64,000 bases of DNA. It comes from Bacteroidaceae bacterium. GTDB lineage: Bacteria > Bacteroidota > Bacteroidia > Bacteroidales > Bacteroidaceae. Positions 30,101-38,151 of this stretch are shown piece by piece. The first letter of the stretch is position 1; the number at the start of each line of letters is the position of its first letter. The notes beneath the pieces are model-generated. The model had not been told where the DNA came from. It made no database searches and was given only the letters and a program-made list of their open reading frames with translations. A program made the translations under genes and the position numbers. The DNA lies in the NCBI GenBank assembly GCA_017650105.1, contig JAGCFO010000023.1, positions 62,001-126,000 of the forward strand. The letters run 5' to 3'.

Positions 30101-30229
30101 GAATGTGTGTCCCATCCCTTCGGTCCCAATCATGGGATTAACGTATGATACTCTGTCTGTTGCCTGCTGGGCGTTTGCCGAAAAAGCAGACATTACGATG
30201 CACAATGCAAACGGTAATAAATGTTTCAT
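27113..30229 (-). CDS. GH92 fused to basic-secretory-protein-type metallopeptidase domain
   Basis: 1038 residues with signal peptide (SANAQ). Residues about 25-760 are a canonical GH92: YVNPMIGTEGMGHTFPGACAPFG, AGYQHTDNTIVGFSHTHLSGTG, GNSWNFSFHVPHDVFGL and NDDCGQMSAWYIFSAMGFYP. After a Ser/Pro/Lys linker (about 770-830), residues about 840-1035 match the plant basic secretory protein/peptidase family: RLDYIIRHDDGISAKGGG, then LLHELTHAFQLEPQG with HExxH at 917-921, and an EGTADAVR helix. These families are normally separate genes. Joined here, they suggest attack on both mannose chains and the peptide of a mannoprotein or glycoprotein. First gene of the unit, with a -7-like TATCTTTG at 30256-30263 on the minus strand. 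Confidence 0.86.
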   Translation of the reverse strand: MKHLLPFALCIVMSAFSANAQQATDRVSYVNPMIGTEGMGHTFPGACAPFGIVQLSPDTDTIPHNVNGRYQGKVYEYCAGYQHTDNTIVGFSHTHLSGTGHSDLGDILIMPQTGDLKLNPGTADNPDGGYRQRFSHDTEHAEPGYYEVTLADNGVKVQLTATQRVGVHKYTFPEGSTEQRIILDLLHGIYNYDGKVLWSTLRVENDTLLTGYRITDGWARSNYTYFAISFSKPIRTYGYQDMKREKYNGFWGKFDKYHNFPDIAGRSVVAYFNFNDQPSRRRREVPMGTPGELVVKVALSGVSTEGALKNLQAEASGKSFDDIRTQTRADWERELSVIDCTGTDDQKAMLYTSLYHTMINPSIYMDVDRQYRGLDGNIHVAEDFNNYTVFSIWDTYRAEHPLLGLLKPSRNTDMVKSMIKHQQQNAVGMLPVWSLMGNEGWCMTGYHAVTVLADAIVKGADIDTSEALRAMTATANNRFFPSVIDYMRLGYAPYDNDGTAASNTLEYSFDDWTIYAAARAAGNDRVASRFMSRAQNYRNTFDSKIGFASPRYRNGEFKKDLDPYQTYGEGFIEGNSWNFSFHVPHDVFGLMRCMGGEDAFLEKLNNLFVMDLPEKYYADNEDITSECLIGGYVHGNEPSHHVPYLYAWTSTPWKTQEWLRTIMNKMYRNDIRGLGGNDDCGQMSAWYIFSAMGFYPVCPSSDQYVIGAPYLPYLKVTLENGKTIEVKAPKVSDKNRYVQKVRINGEPYSKLFVTHKQLTDGCVIEFDMGSKPNKKRGLNASDKPYSLSGPSSNSGYSKRTLTPKDEAWDKHLKDIFFVDANPESQGSQIYHAIISDPDEYIRSVAREVMQCLYFAPTDSIPMLYRLDYIIRHDDGISAKGGGNGYVNIFYSTDHVERSFANQDTARVDFETRGVLLHELTHAFQLEPQGIGPYGGPNKAVWEMVEGTADAVRVACGGFHGEKDRPKGGSYHNGYRYIGYFFNWVRETKDKDFIKKMNHTCLTVVPWSWDGAVQAVLGEGYTIDSLWHEYQVAIGDIKE

Positions 30230-30335
30230 TTTTGTGTATAAAGTTTCAAATCAGGCAAAGATAATAAAAAAAACAATACCGCTGAGTGAATACACGATTT
30301 TTTGATTTCTTCCGTGGAAAAAATGTATTGAGCAA

Positions 30336-30402
30336 AATATTTTTTTCCTTCTCCAAAAAAATTTTTCCCTTCTTCATATCGCCGTATTCTTTCTTCATAT
30401 TT
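30336..30402 (+). repeat. intergenic repeat family, copy B (diverged core)
   Basis: ATTTTTCCCTTCTTCATATCG is followed by CCGTATTCTTTCTTCATATT, so the CGCGAGAT core is altered to CGCCGTAT. It lies in the 360-bp divergent region between the GH92 fusion and the MATE gene. The rest of that gap is A+T-rich and includes a -7-like TAATTTTG at 30535-30542, 48 bases before the MATE start. Confidence 0.7.
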
Positions 30403-30589
30403 GAAAATGGTTTGAGAATAGCTCAGAGGCTCTTTCCTCCTTCTATAGCAATAGGGAGTTCCTAGGATTAAGAATCCACTATTTTAAAATATCTTAAAAC
30501 GCCTTAAGCATGCAGATAATCCATATTTTATTTCTAATTTTGCACCCGTTTTCGACGAACAGGCCACTCCTGTTTGCGAATAAGACCCC

Positions 30590-32008
30590 TTGGCAAATAA
30601 GAAAGACAACCTTCTGGAGATGATTCGTGATGGAAAACACATGACGACATCTCAACAGCTGAAGCTCACTTGGTGGCTCAGCCTTCCTGCAATTTTAGCA
30701 CAGCTGACTACAACCATCATGCAGTACATCGATGCTGCTATGGTGGGAAGTCTGGGCGCAGACGCCTCTGCTTCAATCGGTTTGGTGGAAACCACTACGT
30801 GGATGATTGGAAGTGTCTGCTCGGCTGGAGCTGCCGGTTTTTATGTGCAAGTGGCACATCTCTTGGGAGGAAATCGTCCCCGCGAGGCGCGCGACGTGCT
30901 GCGTCAATCCATTTCGGCAATGCTCCTCTTCAGCTTCATTATTGCCACCATCGCCTTAAGTGTCAGCCCATTCCTGCCCAAATGGCTTGGAGGAGGGAGT
31001 GATATTACTGGCACTTCGTCAACTTATTTCGCTATCTTTGCCCTTTGCATCCCATTCTTCCAATTCAGTATGCTTGGTGCGGGTATGCTACGAAGCAGCG
31101 GCAACATGATAGTTCCCAGCATATTGAGTGTCAGCATGATGGCATTAGATGTCATCTTCAACTTTTTCCTCATCTTCCCTACCCGACAGATTGATGTTTT
31201 CGACTTACAATTGATGATGCCCGGCGCAGGACTTGGGGTGAAAGGCGCAGCAATTGGCACGGGAATGGCAGAAGTTATCACCGCGCTCCTCATGATGTAT
31301 TTCCTTTGTATTCGTTCAAAGGAACTGGGGCTACGAGCTGAAAAAGGCAGTTTCCGCCCAAAGCGCAAATATATAAAGGAGGCATTCCACATCGGTTTGC
31401 CTATGGGTGTGCAGCAGGTTATTATGAGTAGTGCTTATATTGCAATGACTATGATCATAGCTCCTCTCGGCACAATAGCGCTTGCTGCACATTCGCTCGG
31501 AATCGTTATCGAGAGCCTTTGCTACATGCCTGGATACGGTATTTCCGATGCTGCCACAACGCTCGTAGGCCAAAGTATGGGAGCGAATAGAAAGGATTTG
31601 ATGAGGCGCTTTGCCTATATGGCAGTAGGAATGGGTATGGTGGTGATGGCAGTTATGGGCGTAATCATGTACGTAACAGCACCTTACACGATGGCAATGC
31701 TGACGCCCGTAGCAGAAGTGCGCGAGCTCGGCGTGACAGTTCTGCGCGTAGAGGCCTTTGCCGAGCCGATGTTTGCGGCAGCAATCGTATGCTACGGTGC
31801 TTTCGTCGGAGCCTCAGACACTCTTATGCCAAGCGGGATGAACCTCCTCAGCATGTGGGGTGTGCGCATCACGCTTGCCGCGATTCTTGCCCCAAGCATG
31901 GGACTTTACGGCGTGTGGCTCGCAATGTGCATCGAGCTATGCTTCAGAGGACTTATCTTCCTCGTTCGGCTGAAATGGGGCAAATGGGAAAAGAAAACAA
32001 TAGATTGA
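30590..32008 (+). CDS. MATE family multidrug/Na+-driven efflux transporter
   Basis: 472 residues with twelve predicted hydrophobic helices. MATE landmarks are LSLPAILAQLTTTIMQYIDAAMVGSLGA, GAAGFYVQVAHLLGG, MLGAGMLRSSGNMIVP and GISDAATTLVGQSMGA. The frame opens with TTG at 30590 (reading MANKKDNLLEMIRDGKHMT). The first ATG is at 30620, inside a region that relatives, as I remember them, also carry, so TTG is the likely start. It is followed after 20 bp by the DUF3737 gene and then a PatB-type lyase, all on the plus strand. The substrate is unknown, but the neighbours suggest export of a sulfur- or amino-acid-derived compound. Confidence 0.9.
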   Translation: MANKKDNLLEMIRDGKHMTTSQQLKLTWWLSLPAILAQLTTTIMQYIDAAMVGSLGADASASIGLVETTTWMIGSVCSAGAAGFYVQVAHLLGGNRPREARDVLRQSISAMLLFSFIIATIALSVSPFLPKWLGGGSDITGTSSTYFAIFALCIPFFQFSMLGAGMLRSSGNMIVPSILSVSMMALDVIFNFFLIFPTRQIDVFDLQLMMPGAGLGVKGAAIGTGMAEVITALLMMYFLCIRSKELGLRAEKGSFRPKRKYIKEAFHIGLPMGVQQVIMSSAYIAMTMIIAPLGTIALAAHSLGIVIESLCYMPGYGISDAATTLVGQSMGANRKDLMRRFAYMAVGMGMVVMAVMGVIMYVTAPYTMAMLTPVAEVRELGVTVLRVEAFAEPMFAAAIVCYGAFVGASDTLMPSGMNLLSMWGVRITLAAILAPSMGLYGVWLAMCIELCFRGLIFLVRLKWGKWEKKTID

Positions 32009-32028
32009 TCAAACACAAATAATTAAAA

Positions 32029-32874
32029 ATGAAACGAATTGAAAATGTGACTTTTGGCGGCGAAAGGCCTCTTTTTGAATCTCACGGATTGGAACTTGAT
32101 CACGTGCGTATTATTGACGGTGAATCTGCTATAAAGGAGTGTAGCGACATCATTTGCAAAAACTGCCACTTCGAAGGGAAATACCCTCTTTGGCACGTAG
32201 AGGGCTCCGAGATAACTCATTGCTACTTTGCGCCTTCTGCCCGCTCCGCTATCTGGTATTCAAACAACATGAAGATGCGGGATTGCGTGATTGACGGACC
32301 TAAGTTTTTCCGCGAGATGAAGAACCTTTCTCTCGAGAATGTTATCATAAACGATGCTGACGAAACCTTTTGGGGCATTGACGGATTGACAATAAAGAAT
32401 GTGGTTTTACACGAAGGAACCTACCCGTTTATGCATTGCAATAACATAAAGGTTTTCGGGCTCGACAGCGATAGCAAATATGTCTTCCAATATTGCCGAA
32501 ATGTTGAAATCCACAACGCGAGAATTGAGACGAAAGACTCTTTTTGGGAAGTGGAGGACGTGACAATCTACGATTCGGTTATTTCTGGAGAATATCTGGG
32601 TTGGCATTCAAAGAATCTTCGCCTGGTAAACTGCCACATTGCTGGAGAACAGCCGCTTTGCTATGCTAAAAACCTCGTTTTGGAGAACTGTACATTCGAT
32701 GCTGAGTGCGACAGAGCATTTGAGTATTCATCGGTACAGGCAGATATCAAAGGAAGCATCAAGAGTGTAAAGAATCCGTCTTCGGGATTGATTGTCGCTG
32801 ACGGGTATGGAGAAATCATCTTGGATGAAAACATCAAGGCGCCAGCCAATTGCAAAATTGTGGTAAGAACATAA
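32029..32874 (+). CDS. DUF3737 family right-handed beta-helix protein
   Basis: 281 residues built almost completely of short beta-helix coils: FGGERPLFESHGLELDHVRI, CSDIICKNCHFEGKYPLWHVEGSEITHCYF, MKMRDCVIDGPKFFREMKNLSLENV and similar, each about 20 residues. This is the DUF3737 pattern, a family without known biochemical function. There is no signal peptide, so it is cytoplasmic. It is unlike the pectinase-type helices of the window because it lacks a catalytic cluster. It lies between MATE (20 bp upstream) and the PatB-type lyase (122 bp downstream), which suggests a shared function. Confidence 0.85.
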   Translation: MKRIENVTFGGERPLFESHGLELDHVRIIDGESAIKECSDIICKNCHFEGKYPLWHVEGSEITHCYFAPSARSAIWYSNNMKMRDCVIDGPKFFREMKNLSLENVIINDADETFWGIDGLTIKNVVLHEGTYPFMHCNNIKVFGLDSDSKYVFQYCRNVEIHNARIETKDSFWEVEDVTIYDSVISGEYLGWHSKNLRLVNCHIAGEQPLCYAKNLVLENCTFDAECDRAFEYSSVQADIKGSIKSVKNPSSGLIVADGYGEIILDENIKAPANCKIVVRT

Positions 32875-32996
32875 AACACTGATAGTTGACCACAAGTTGT
32901 TAAAGTAATTATGTAACATATCGAATTTCTTCTTTTTCCAAAGAAAAAATATCAAAATTAGGTTTTCATAACTATAAAAACTATTAGCAAAAAGAT

Positions 32997-34166
32997 ATGC
33001 CTTACTCCTTTGACAAAGAGATTAACAGACGAGGAACGCTTTCCTACAAATGGGACTCTGCCGACAAAGACGTGATTCCTCTTTGGGTGGCAGATATGGA
33101 TTTCGAAACAGCTCCAGTCGTAAAGAAAGCTCTTCAGAAAAGAGTAAATCATGGAATTTACGGATACACGAGAGTCCCCGATGCGTATTACAAATCAGTT
33201 GCCGACTGGTTCAGAATACATCACCACTGGGTTTTCGATCCGTCTTGGATGCTTTACACATCAGGCGTTGTCCCTGCTATTTCTGCTATCATCAAGGCAC
33301 TCACCCATCCCGGAGATGAAGTAATTGTGCAAAGTCCCGTTTTCAACTGTTTCTATTCATCCATTCGCAACAACGGATGCAAAATCGTTTCCAACGACTT
33401 GATTTACGAGAATGGCACATATAGAATCGATTTTGCAGATTTGCAGAAAAAACTATCCTCGCCCAAAGCAAAAATCTTGCTGCTATGCAACCCACACAAC
33501 CCAGCAGGAAGGGTTTGGACTTCCGACGAGCTTAAACGTATAGGTGAAATATGCCTTCAGAACGATGTGTGGATTGTTGCAGACGAAATTCATTGCGAAT
33601 TTGTCTCTCCCGGATACACATTCCTTCCCTTCGGCTCCATTTCTCCCGATTTCATACACAAAACCATCGTCTGCATTTCTCCCAGTAAGGCATTCAATAT
33701 AGGAGGACTCCAAATTTCCAATATCGTTTGCGAGAACGAGGAAGTGCGCAATAAGATAGACAGAGCGATTAACGACAACGAAGTCTGCGATGTAAATCCC
33801 TTCGGAATAGTAGCCACGATGGCTGCCTATACTGACGAGGGCGCCGCTTGGCTAAAGGATTTGAATAGCTACATCAACAGTAACTATCTCTTTTTGTGCG
33901 ACTTCTTCAAAGAAAATCTTCCACAGTTCCCTGTGACGAAACTTGAAGGCACATATCTCGTTTGGGTAGATTGCTCTGCGATAGGAAAAGATTCGGAAAC
34001 CATTCAGAAAGAACTGCTCACGTCTTATCGCGTTTGGGTAAACGAAGGCGTAATGTATGGAGACAACGGGAATCTTTTCATCCGAATCAATATCGCATGT
34101 CCTCGCAAACGCCTTGAGGAAGGGTTGAAACGTATTGCCAAAGGGCTGAAAGCCATGTTGCCGTAA
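32997..34166 (+). CDS. PatB/MalY-type PLP-dependent C-S lyase (aminotransferase fold I)
   Basis: 389 residues. PLP-dependent enzyme of the MalY/PatB group, which splits cystathionine or related cysteine S-conjugates to a thiol or homocysteine, pyruvate and ammonia. Characteristic parts are RRGTLSYKWD, PLWVADMDF, YTSGVVPAISAIIKALTHPGDEV, LLCNPHNPAGRVW, VADEIHCEFV and the Schiff-base lysine in CISPSKAFNIGGLQ. The family's usual length is 380-400 residues, so it is complete. Together with the upstream MATE and DUF3737 genes it could handle a thiol-containing compound or detoxify cysteine conjugates. Aminotransferase activity is the main alternative. Confidence 0.88.
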   Translation: MPYSFDKEINRRGTLSYKWDSADKDVIPLWVADMDFETAPVVKKALQKRVNHGIYGYTRVPDAYYKSVADWFRIHHHWVFDPSWMLYTSGVVPAISAIIKALTHPGDEVIVQSPVFNCFYSSIRNNGCKIVSNDLIYENGTYRIDFADLQKKLSSPKAKILLLCNPHNPAGRVWTSDELKRIGEICLQNDVWIVADEIHCEFVSPGYTFLPFGSISPDFIHKTIVCISPSKAFNIGGLQISNIVCENEEVRNKIDRAINDNEVCDVNPFGIVATMAAYTDEGAAWLKDLNSYINSNYLFLCDFFKENLPQFPVTKLEGTYLVWVDCSAIGKDSETIQKELLTSYRVWVNEGVMYGDNGNLFIRINIACPRKRLEEGLKRIAKGLKAMLP

Positions 34167-34257
34167 GAGTCTGACACACAAGAGGTAACAGTTCTTCCTG
34201 ATTCCTTATCTAACGGGAAATCAAAAGCCCGGTTTTTAAAGTTTTATATTAGCTCAA

Positions 34258-34323
34258 TTATGAAGAAGGGAAAAAAATTTTTCCCTTCTTCATATCGCGA
34301 GATTCTTTCTTCATAATTTTTTT
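34258..34323 (+). repeat. intergenic repeat family, copy C with perfect palindrome
   Basis: ATGAAGAAGGGAAAAA (34260-34275), two central A bases, then TTTTTCCCTTCTTCAT (34278-34293) form a perfect 16-bp inverted repeat. It is followed by ATCGCGAGAT and TCTTTCTTCATAATTTTTTT. It lies in the 607-bp gap between the PatB-type gene and the glycyl-radical enzyme gene, both on the plus strand. The remainder of the gap shows a separate leader hairpin (34545-34573) and no convincing gene. Confidence 0.85.
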
Positions 34324-34544
34324 TGCTCAAAGAAAAATTTCCGCACAAACAAGGAGCAAGGAGGGTAACTTTTCTTTTTAACAGAAAAAAGCAATTTGTT
34401 ATGAAAAAAGTTGGATGATTCGTGCTAAATGCCTACTTTTACAAGCGAAAAAATTGTGGGCAAGTTTTATGGAACTAACGAGCTACAAAAAACTATTCTG
34501 CTGCCTGATTTTTTACGGCAGAAACATCGAGCGCCTATAAGGTT

Positions 34545-34573
34545 GAAAGCAGTTCGCTCGGTTCACTGCTTTC
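34545..34573 (+). other. stable leader hairpin upstream of hydroxyproline dehydratase gene
   Basis: GAAAGCAGT and ACTGCTTTC form a perfect 9-bp stem around an 11-base loop (TCGCTCGGTTC), about 200 bases before the ATG of the glycyl-radical enzyme gene. No U-run follows directly, so it is not a standard terminator. It may be a leader-RNA structure or an operator. No known riboswitch class was recognised. Confidence 0.4.
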
Positions 34574-34773
34574 TATCAAGAAGCACTTCTCGGCTGTTCC
34601 TTAACGTATCGTACTCCCCTTCCCTTATTACCAGACAACGTCTTCAACAGTTTCGTTTTTCGGTTGATTATCAGCCTCTATATCCAAAGGGAGAAGAATA
34701 GACCATACGACAGCAACGCCGCTCATACAAATATCTAACCTGAAATTCAAAGAACAAAACAACATCAATAAAT

Positions 34774-37221
34774 ATGGAACAAGATAATTCTTCCTGCTGT
34801 GGAGCAAACACAACTCGTGTGAGCAATTTCGCACTTAAATATCCTGAAAACGAAGGAGGCATGAACGAACGCATTTGTCGTCTGCGTGAGGAATCAGTTA
34901 ATGCGCAACCCTCGCTGACTATCGAGCGCGCCCTTATAGAGACAGCATTCTATAAGGAAAACTACGGCAAGTATTCCCTCCCTGTGCTTCGCGCAATGAA
35001 TTTTCTCGAGATTTGCAAGAAGAAAACAATCTATATCGGCAAAGAAGAACTCATCGTGGGAGAGCGCGGGCCTAAGCCTAAGGCTGTGCCAACTTTCCCG
35101 GAACTTACTTGTCACAGCGTGGAGGATTTGCATGTGCTGAACGAGCGTGACCTTCAGCCGTATTTCATCTCTCAAGAAGACATCGACACCTATGAGCGTG
35201 AAGTGATTCCTTACTGGAAAGGGCGTACCCAGCGCGAAAGGATTTTCAATCATGTCTCTCCCGCATGGAAAAAAGCATACGAGGCAGGCGTGTTTACTGA
35301 ATTCATGGAGCAACGTGCTGCCGGGCATACGGCTATGGATGGAAAAATGTACCATCGGGGACTTCTCGACGTGAAAAAACAGATACAAGAGGAACTTGAC
35401 AACTTAGACTTCATAAACGACGCTGAGGCAACGGATAAGATGGAGGAATTGCAAGCTATGTCAATCAGTTGCGACGCAGCCATCTTGTTTGCCGAACGTC
35501 ACGCCAAGTTGGCCGAAGAAATGGCTGCTACAGAACAAGATACGAAGCGCAAAGAAGAACTTCTGAAGATAGCTGAGGTGTGTCATCATGTGCCCGCTCA
35601 TGCTCCGCGCAATATGTGGGAAGCCATTCAGACTTATTGGTTTACGCATCTCGGCACAGTAACAGAGCTGAACGGATGGGACTGCATGAACCCAGGGCAT
35701 CTGGATCAACATCTTTTCCCATTCTATCAGAAAGAGTTACAAGAAGGAACTATCACTCGAGAAAAAGCGAAGGAACTGCTTTGCTGCCTGTGGATAAAGT
35801 TCAACAACCAGCCGGCTCCCCCAAAGGTGGGAATCACAGCTTTGGAAAGCGGAACGTATAACGATTTCGCCAATATTAATATAGGTGGAATCACGCGAGA
35901 AGGAAAAGACGGGTCGAATGAACTCTCCTACATCATTCTCGAAATTCAAGAGGAACTGCATATTCTGCAACCTGGACTATCGATACATATTAGTCACGTG
36001 ACCCCCGACAAGTTCCTCCTAGCTGGATGCCACGTTATCCGACAAGGATACGGCTATCCATCCGTCTTCAATCCAGACGTTTATACGATGGAACTCATCC
36101 GACAGGGAAAGAGCATCGAGGATGCGCGAGAAGGAGGTTGTTCGGGATGTATTGAGGTAGGAGCTTTCGGCAAGGAGGCTTATCTGCTGACAGGATATTT
36201 GAATACTCCCAAAATTTTGGAGATAACACTTCACAACGGTATTGACCCTCGCACAGGGGAAAAAATCGGAATAGAAACAGGAGATCCGCGCACATTCACA
36301 GATTATGAACAGTTCTATAGTGCATACCTAAAGCAGATTCACTATTTTGTGCTACTTAAACAAAGGGAAAACAACTACATAGAACGTATGTTTGCCCTCT
36401 ATGCGCCAGCAACTTTCCTCAGTCTTTTCATCGATGACTGCATCAAAAAGGGAAAAGACTATTACAACGGAGGGGCTCGCTATAATACACAATACATTCA
36501 ATGCTGTGGATTGGGTACTTCCACCGACTCTCTTTCTGTTATCAAAAAGCATGTCTTCGAGAGTAAAAAATACTCAATGGATGACATCATACGCGCTACC
36601 GATACTAATTTTGACGGGAATGAGAAGATGAGACAGTATATCATCAATCATACTCCATTCTTCGGCAACGACGACGATTATGCCGATAGTATTGCCGTGC
36701 AGCTTTATAACGATTTGGTGGAATGTCTTAGCGGAAAACCCAACACTAGAGGAGGCAAAACGTGTCTTGACATGCTTTCCACTACTTGCCACAACTATTT
36801 CGGCTCTGTTTGTAATGCAACGCCCAACGGGCGTTTTGCTGAATTTGCTATCTCTGACGGTACGTCTCCTTCGCATGGAGCTGATATCAATGGGCCTACG
36901 AGTCTCATCAAATCATTGGGAAAACTGGATCAGACAAAAAGCGGAGGCACTCTGCTTAACTGCCGTTTTGTTCCTGCCCTTTTGAAACGCGAGGAGGATT
37001 TGAAAAAACTGGCTCATCTCATCCGTACATACTTCACATTGGGAGGACACCATATCCAGTTTAATGTGGTAGACACCGAAACTCTTCGTGATGCACAAAA
37101 GAACCCTGATTCCTATAAAGGGCTTCTCGTTCGTATGGCTGGTTATAGCGACTTTTTCAATGATATGAATTCTCAGCTACAAAACGACATTATTGCACGA
37201 ACCGAAAACGAAAGTTTTTGA
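34774..37221 (+). CDS. hypD: trans-4-hydroxy-L-proline dehydratase (glycyl radical enzyme)
   Basis: 815 residues. HypD removes water from trans-4-hydroxy-L-proline to give pyrroline-5-carboxylate, using a glycyl radical, and needs an anaerobic cytoplasm. The catalytic segment GGCSGCIEVGAFGKEAYLLTGY places the thiyl Cys at 459 and the base Glu at 461. The C-terminal glycyl loop VRMAGYSDFF has Gly790. FTEFMEQRAAGHT, VTELNGWDCMNPGHLDQH and FANINIGGI are HypD-like as I remember the clostridial enzyme. The frame starts at 34774 and adds a Cys-Cys-containing 29-residue N-terminus. Met30 at 34861 would match usual family starts but has GGAGG only one base upstream. The activase gene overlaps its stop codon. 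No proline dehydrogenase or P5C reductase gene is nearby. Confidence 0.85.
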   Translation: MEQDNSSCCGANTTRVSNFALKYPENEGGMNERICRLREESVNAQPSLTIERALIETAFYKENYGKYSLPVLRAMNFLEICKKKTIYIGKEELIVGERGPKPKAVPTFPELTCHSVEDLHVLNERDLQPYFISQEDIDTYEREVIPYWKGRTQRERIFNHVSPAWKKAYEAGVFTEFMEQRAAGHTAMDGKMYHRGLLDVKKQIQEELDNLDFINDAEATDKMEELQAMSISCDAAILFAERHAKLAEEMAATEQDTKRKEELLKIAEVCHHVPAHAPRNMWEAIQTYWFTHLGTVTELNGWDCMNPGHLDQHLFPFYQKELQEGTITREKAKELLCCLWIKFNNQPAPPKVGITALESGTYNDFANINIGGITREGKDGSNELSYIILEIQEELHILQPGLSIHISHVTPDKFLLAGCHVIRQGYGYPSVFNPDVYTMELIRQGKSIEDAREGGCSGCIEVGAFGKEAYLLTGYLNTPKILEITLHNGIDPRTGEKIGIETGDPRTFTDYEQFYSAYLKQIHYFVLLKQRENNYIERMFALYAPATFLSLFIDDCIKKGKDYYNGGARYNTQYIQCCGLGTSTDSLSVIKKHVFESKKYSMDDIIRATDTNFDGNEKMRQYIINHTPFFGNDDDYADSIAVQLYNDLVECLSGKPNTRGGKTCLDMLSTTCHNYFGSVCNATPNGRFAEFAISDGTSPSHGADINGPTSLIKSLGKLDQTKSGGTLLNCRFVPALLKREEDLKKLAHLIRTYFTLGGHHIQFNVVDTETLRDAQKNPDSYKGLLVRMAGYSDFFNDMNSQLQNDIIARTENESF

Positions 37222-38129
37222 TGAGCTTGATTTTCGACATAAAAAAATACGCCATCAACGATGGTCCTGGCATAAGGGTTACCATCTTCTTAAAAGGTTG
37301 TCCCTTGCGGTGTGTTTGGTGCCATAATCCGGAAGGATGGTCAACCCAAAAGGAAAAGATGTATAAAGCACAAAAATGCATCGGTTGCCAAAGCTGTGTT
37401 GAGGTTTGCCCTCATCATGCTATCCAATTAACATCAGAAGGAATTCGTCCTACGGGAAATCAATGCGTCCTATGTGGGCGTTGCGCAGAAGAATGTCCCA
37501 CGAAAGCTTTAGAAATAAGTGGGAAAGAATGGGCAATAGATGACTTGATTGGATTAATAGAAAAGGAACGCTCTGTTATCGAAGAAAGTAACGGAGGGAT
37601 TACCCTCTGCGGAGGAGAGCCTTTGCTCCATCCAGACTATGCTGTCGAATTGCTTCAGGAAATCGGGAAACGCGGATTCCACCGTGCAGTTGACACTACG
37701 CTTTATTCTCAGCAAGAAGTGATAGACAAAGTCATTGATAACTGCGAACTGTTGCTCGTTGACCTCAAACATATGGATAGCGAAAAGCATCGGCTTTTTA
37801 CGGGAGTTCCGAACGAAAGGATTCTTGAAAACATTCGTTACATTGCTGAAAAAGGAATGGAATATTGGATTAGAATTCCCTTGATTGAAGGAGTGAATGC
37901 TGAGGAAGAGAATATCACACGTTCTGCCGCTTTCCTTCGCAGTTTGCCTCATCCACCTTCTGTCGTCAACCTCCTTCCTTATCATGATATAGGAAGAGGA
38001 AAGCACGAACGAATGGGAACAACATATAATCCTCAGCAACTACCGATGTCAACTCCTTCCGAAGACAAACAACAGCTATGTATTCACATTTTCCAGCAAT
38101 TCGGGATTGATGCCAAGATTGGAGGATAG
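37221..38129 (+). CDS. glycyl-radical enzyme activase (radical SAM), partner of HypD
   Basis: 302 residues from the ATG at 37221, which shares bases with the TGA of hypD (TGATG), so the two are translationally coupled. Radical-SAM CxxxCxxC is in FLKGCPLRCVWCHNPEG. Two further Cys clusters, QKCIGCQSCVEVCPHHA and NQCVLCGRCAEECPTKA, are ferredoxin-type sites typical of activases other than PflA. GGITLCGGEPLLHPDYA and the late IPLIEGVNAEEENI are family landmarks. It generates the glycyl radical on the upstream enzyme using S-adenosylmethionine. A one-codon-earlier TTG exists but ATG is preferred. Confidence 0.9.
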   Translation: MSLIFDIKKYAINDGPGIRVTIFLKGCPLRCVWCHNPEGWSTQKEKMYKAQKCIGCQSCVEVCPHHAIQLTSEGIRPTGNQCVLCGRCAEECPTKALEISGKEWAIDDLIGLIEKERSVIEESNGGITLCGGEPLLHPDYAVELLQEIGKRGFHRAVDTTLYSQQEVIDKVIDNCELLLVDLKHMDSEKHRLFTGVPNERILENIRYIAEKGMEYWIRIPLIEGVNAEEENITRSAAFLRSLPHPPSVVNLLPYHDIGRGKHERMGTTYNPQQLPMSTPSEDKQQLCIHIFQQFGIDAKIGG

Positions 38130-38151
38130 ATTGACAAGAAATAAAAAAAAG

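Noticed and set aside
34260..34293. Rho-independent terminator for the PatB-type gene
   Set aside because: The palindrome has only two central bases and an A/T-rich stem end, and the same element occurs upstream of genes and in divergent gaps. A terminator side-effect is possible, but not its identity.
34429..34701. 90-codon plus-strand frame before hypD
   Set aside because: Composition is not protein-like, it contains the leader hairpin, and no family resemblance or start signal was found.
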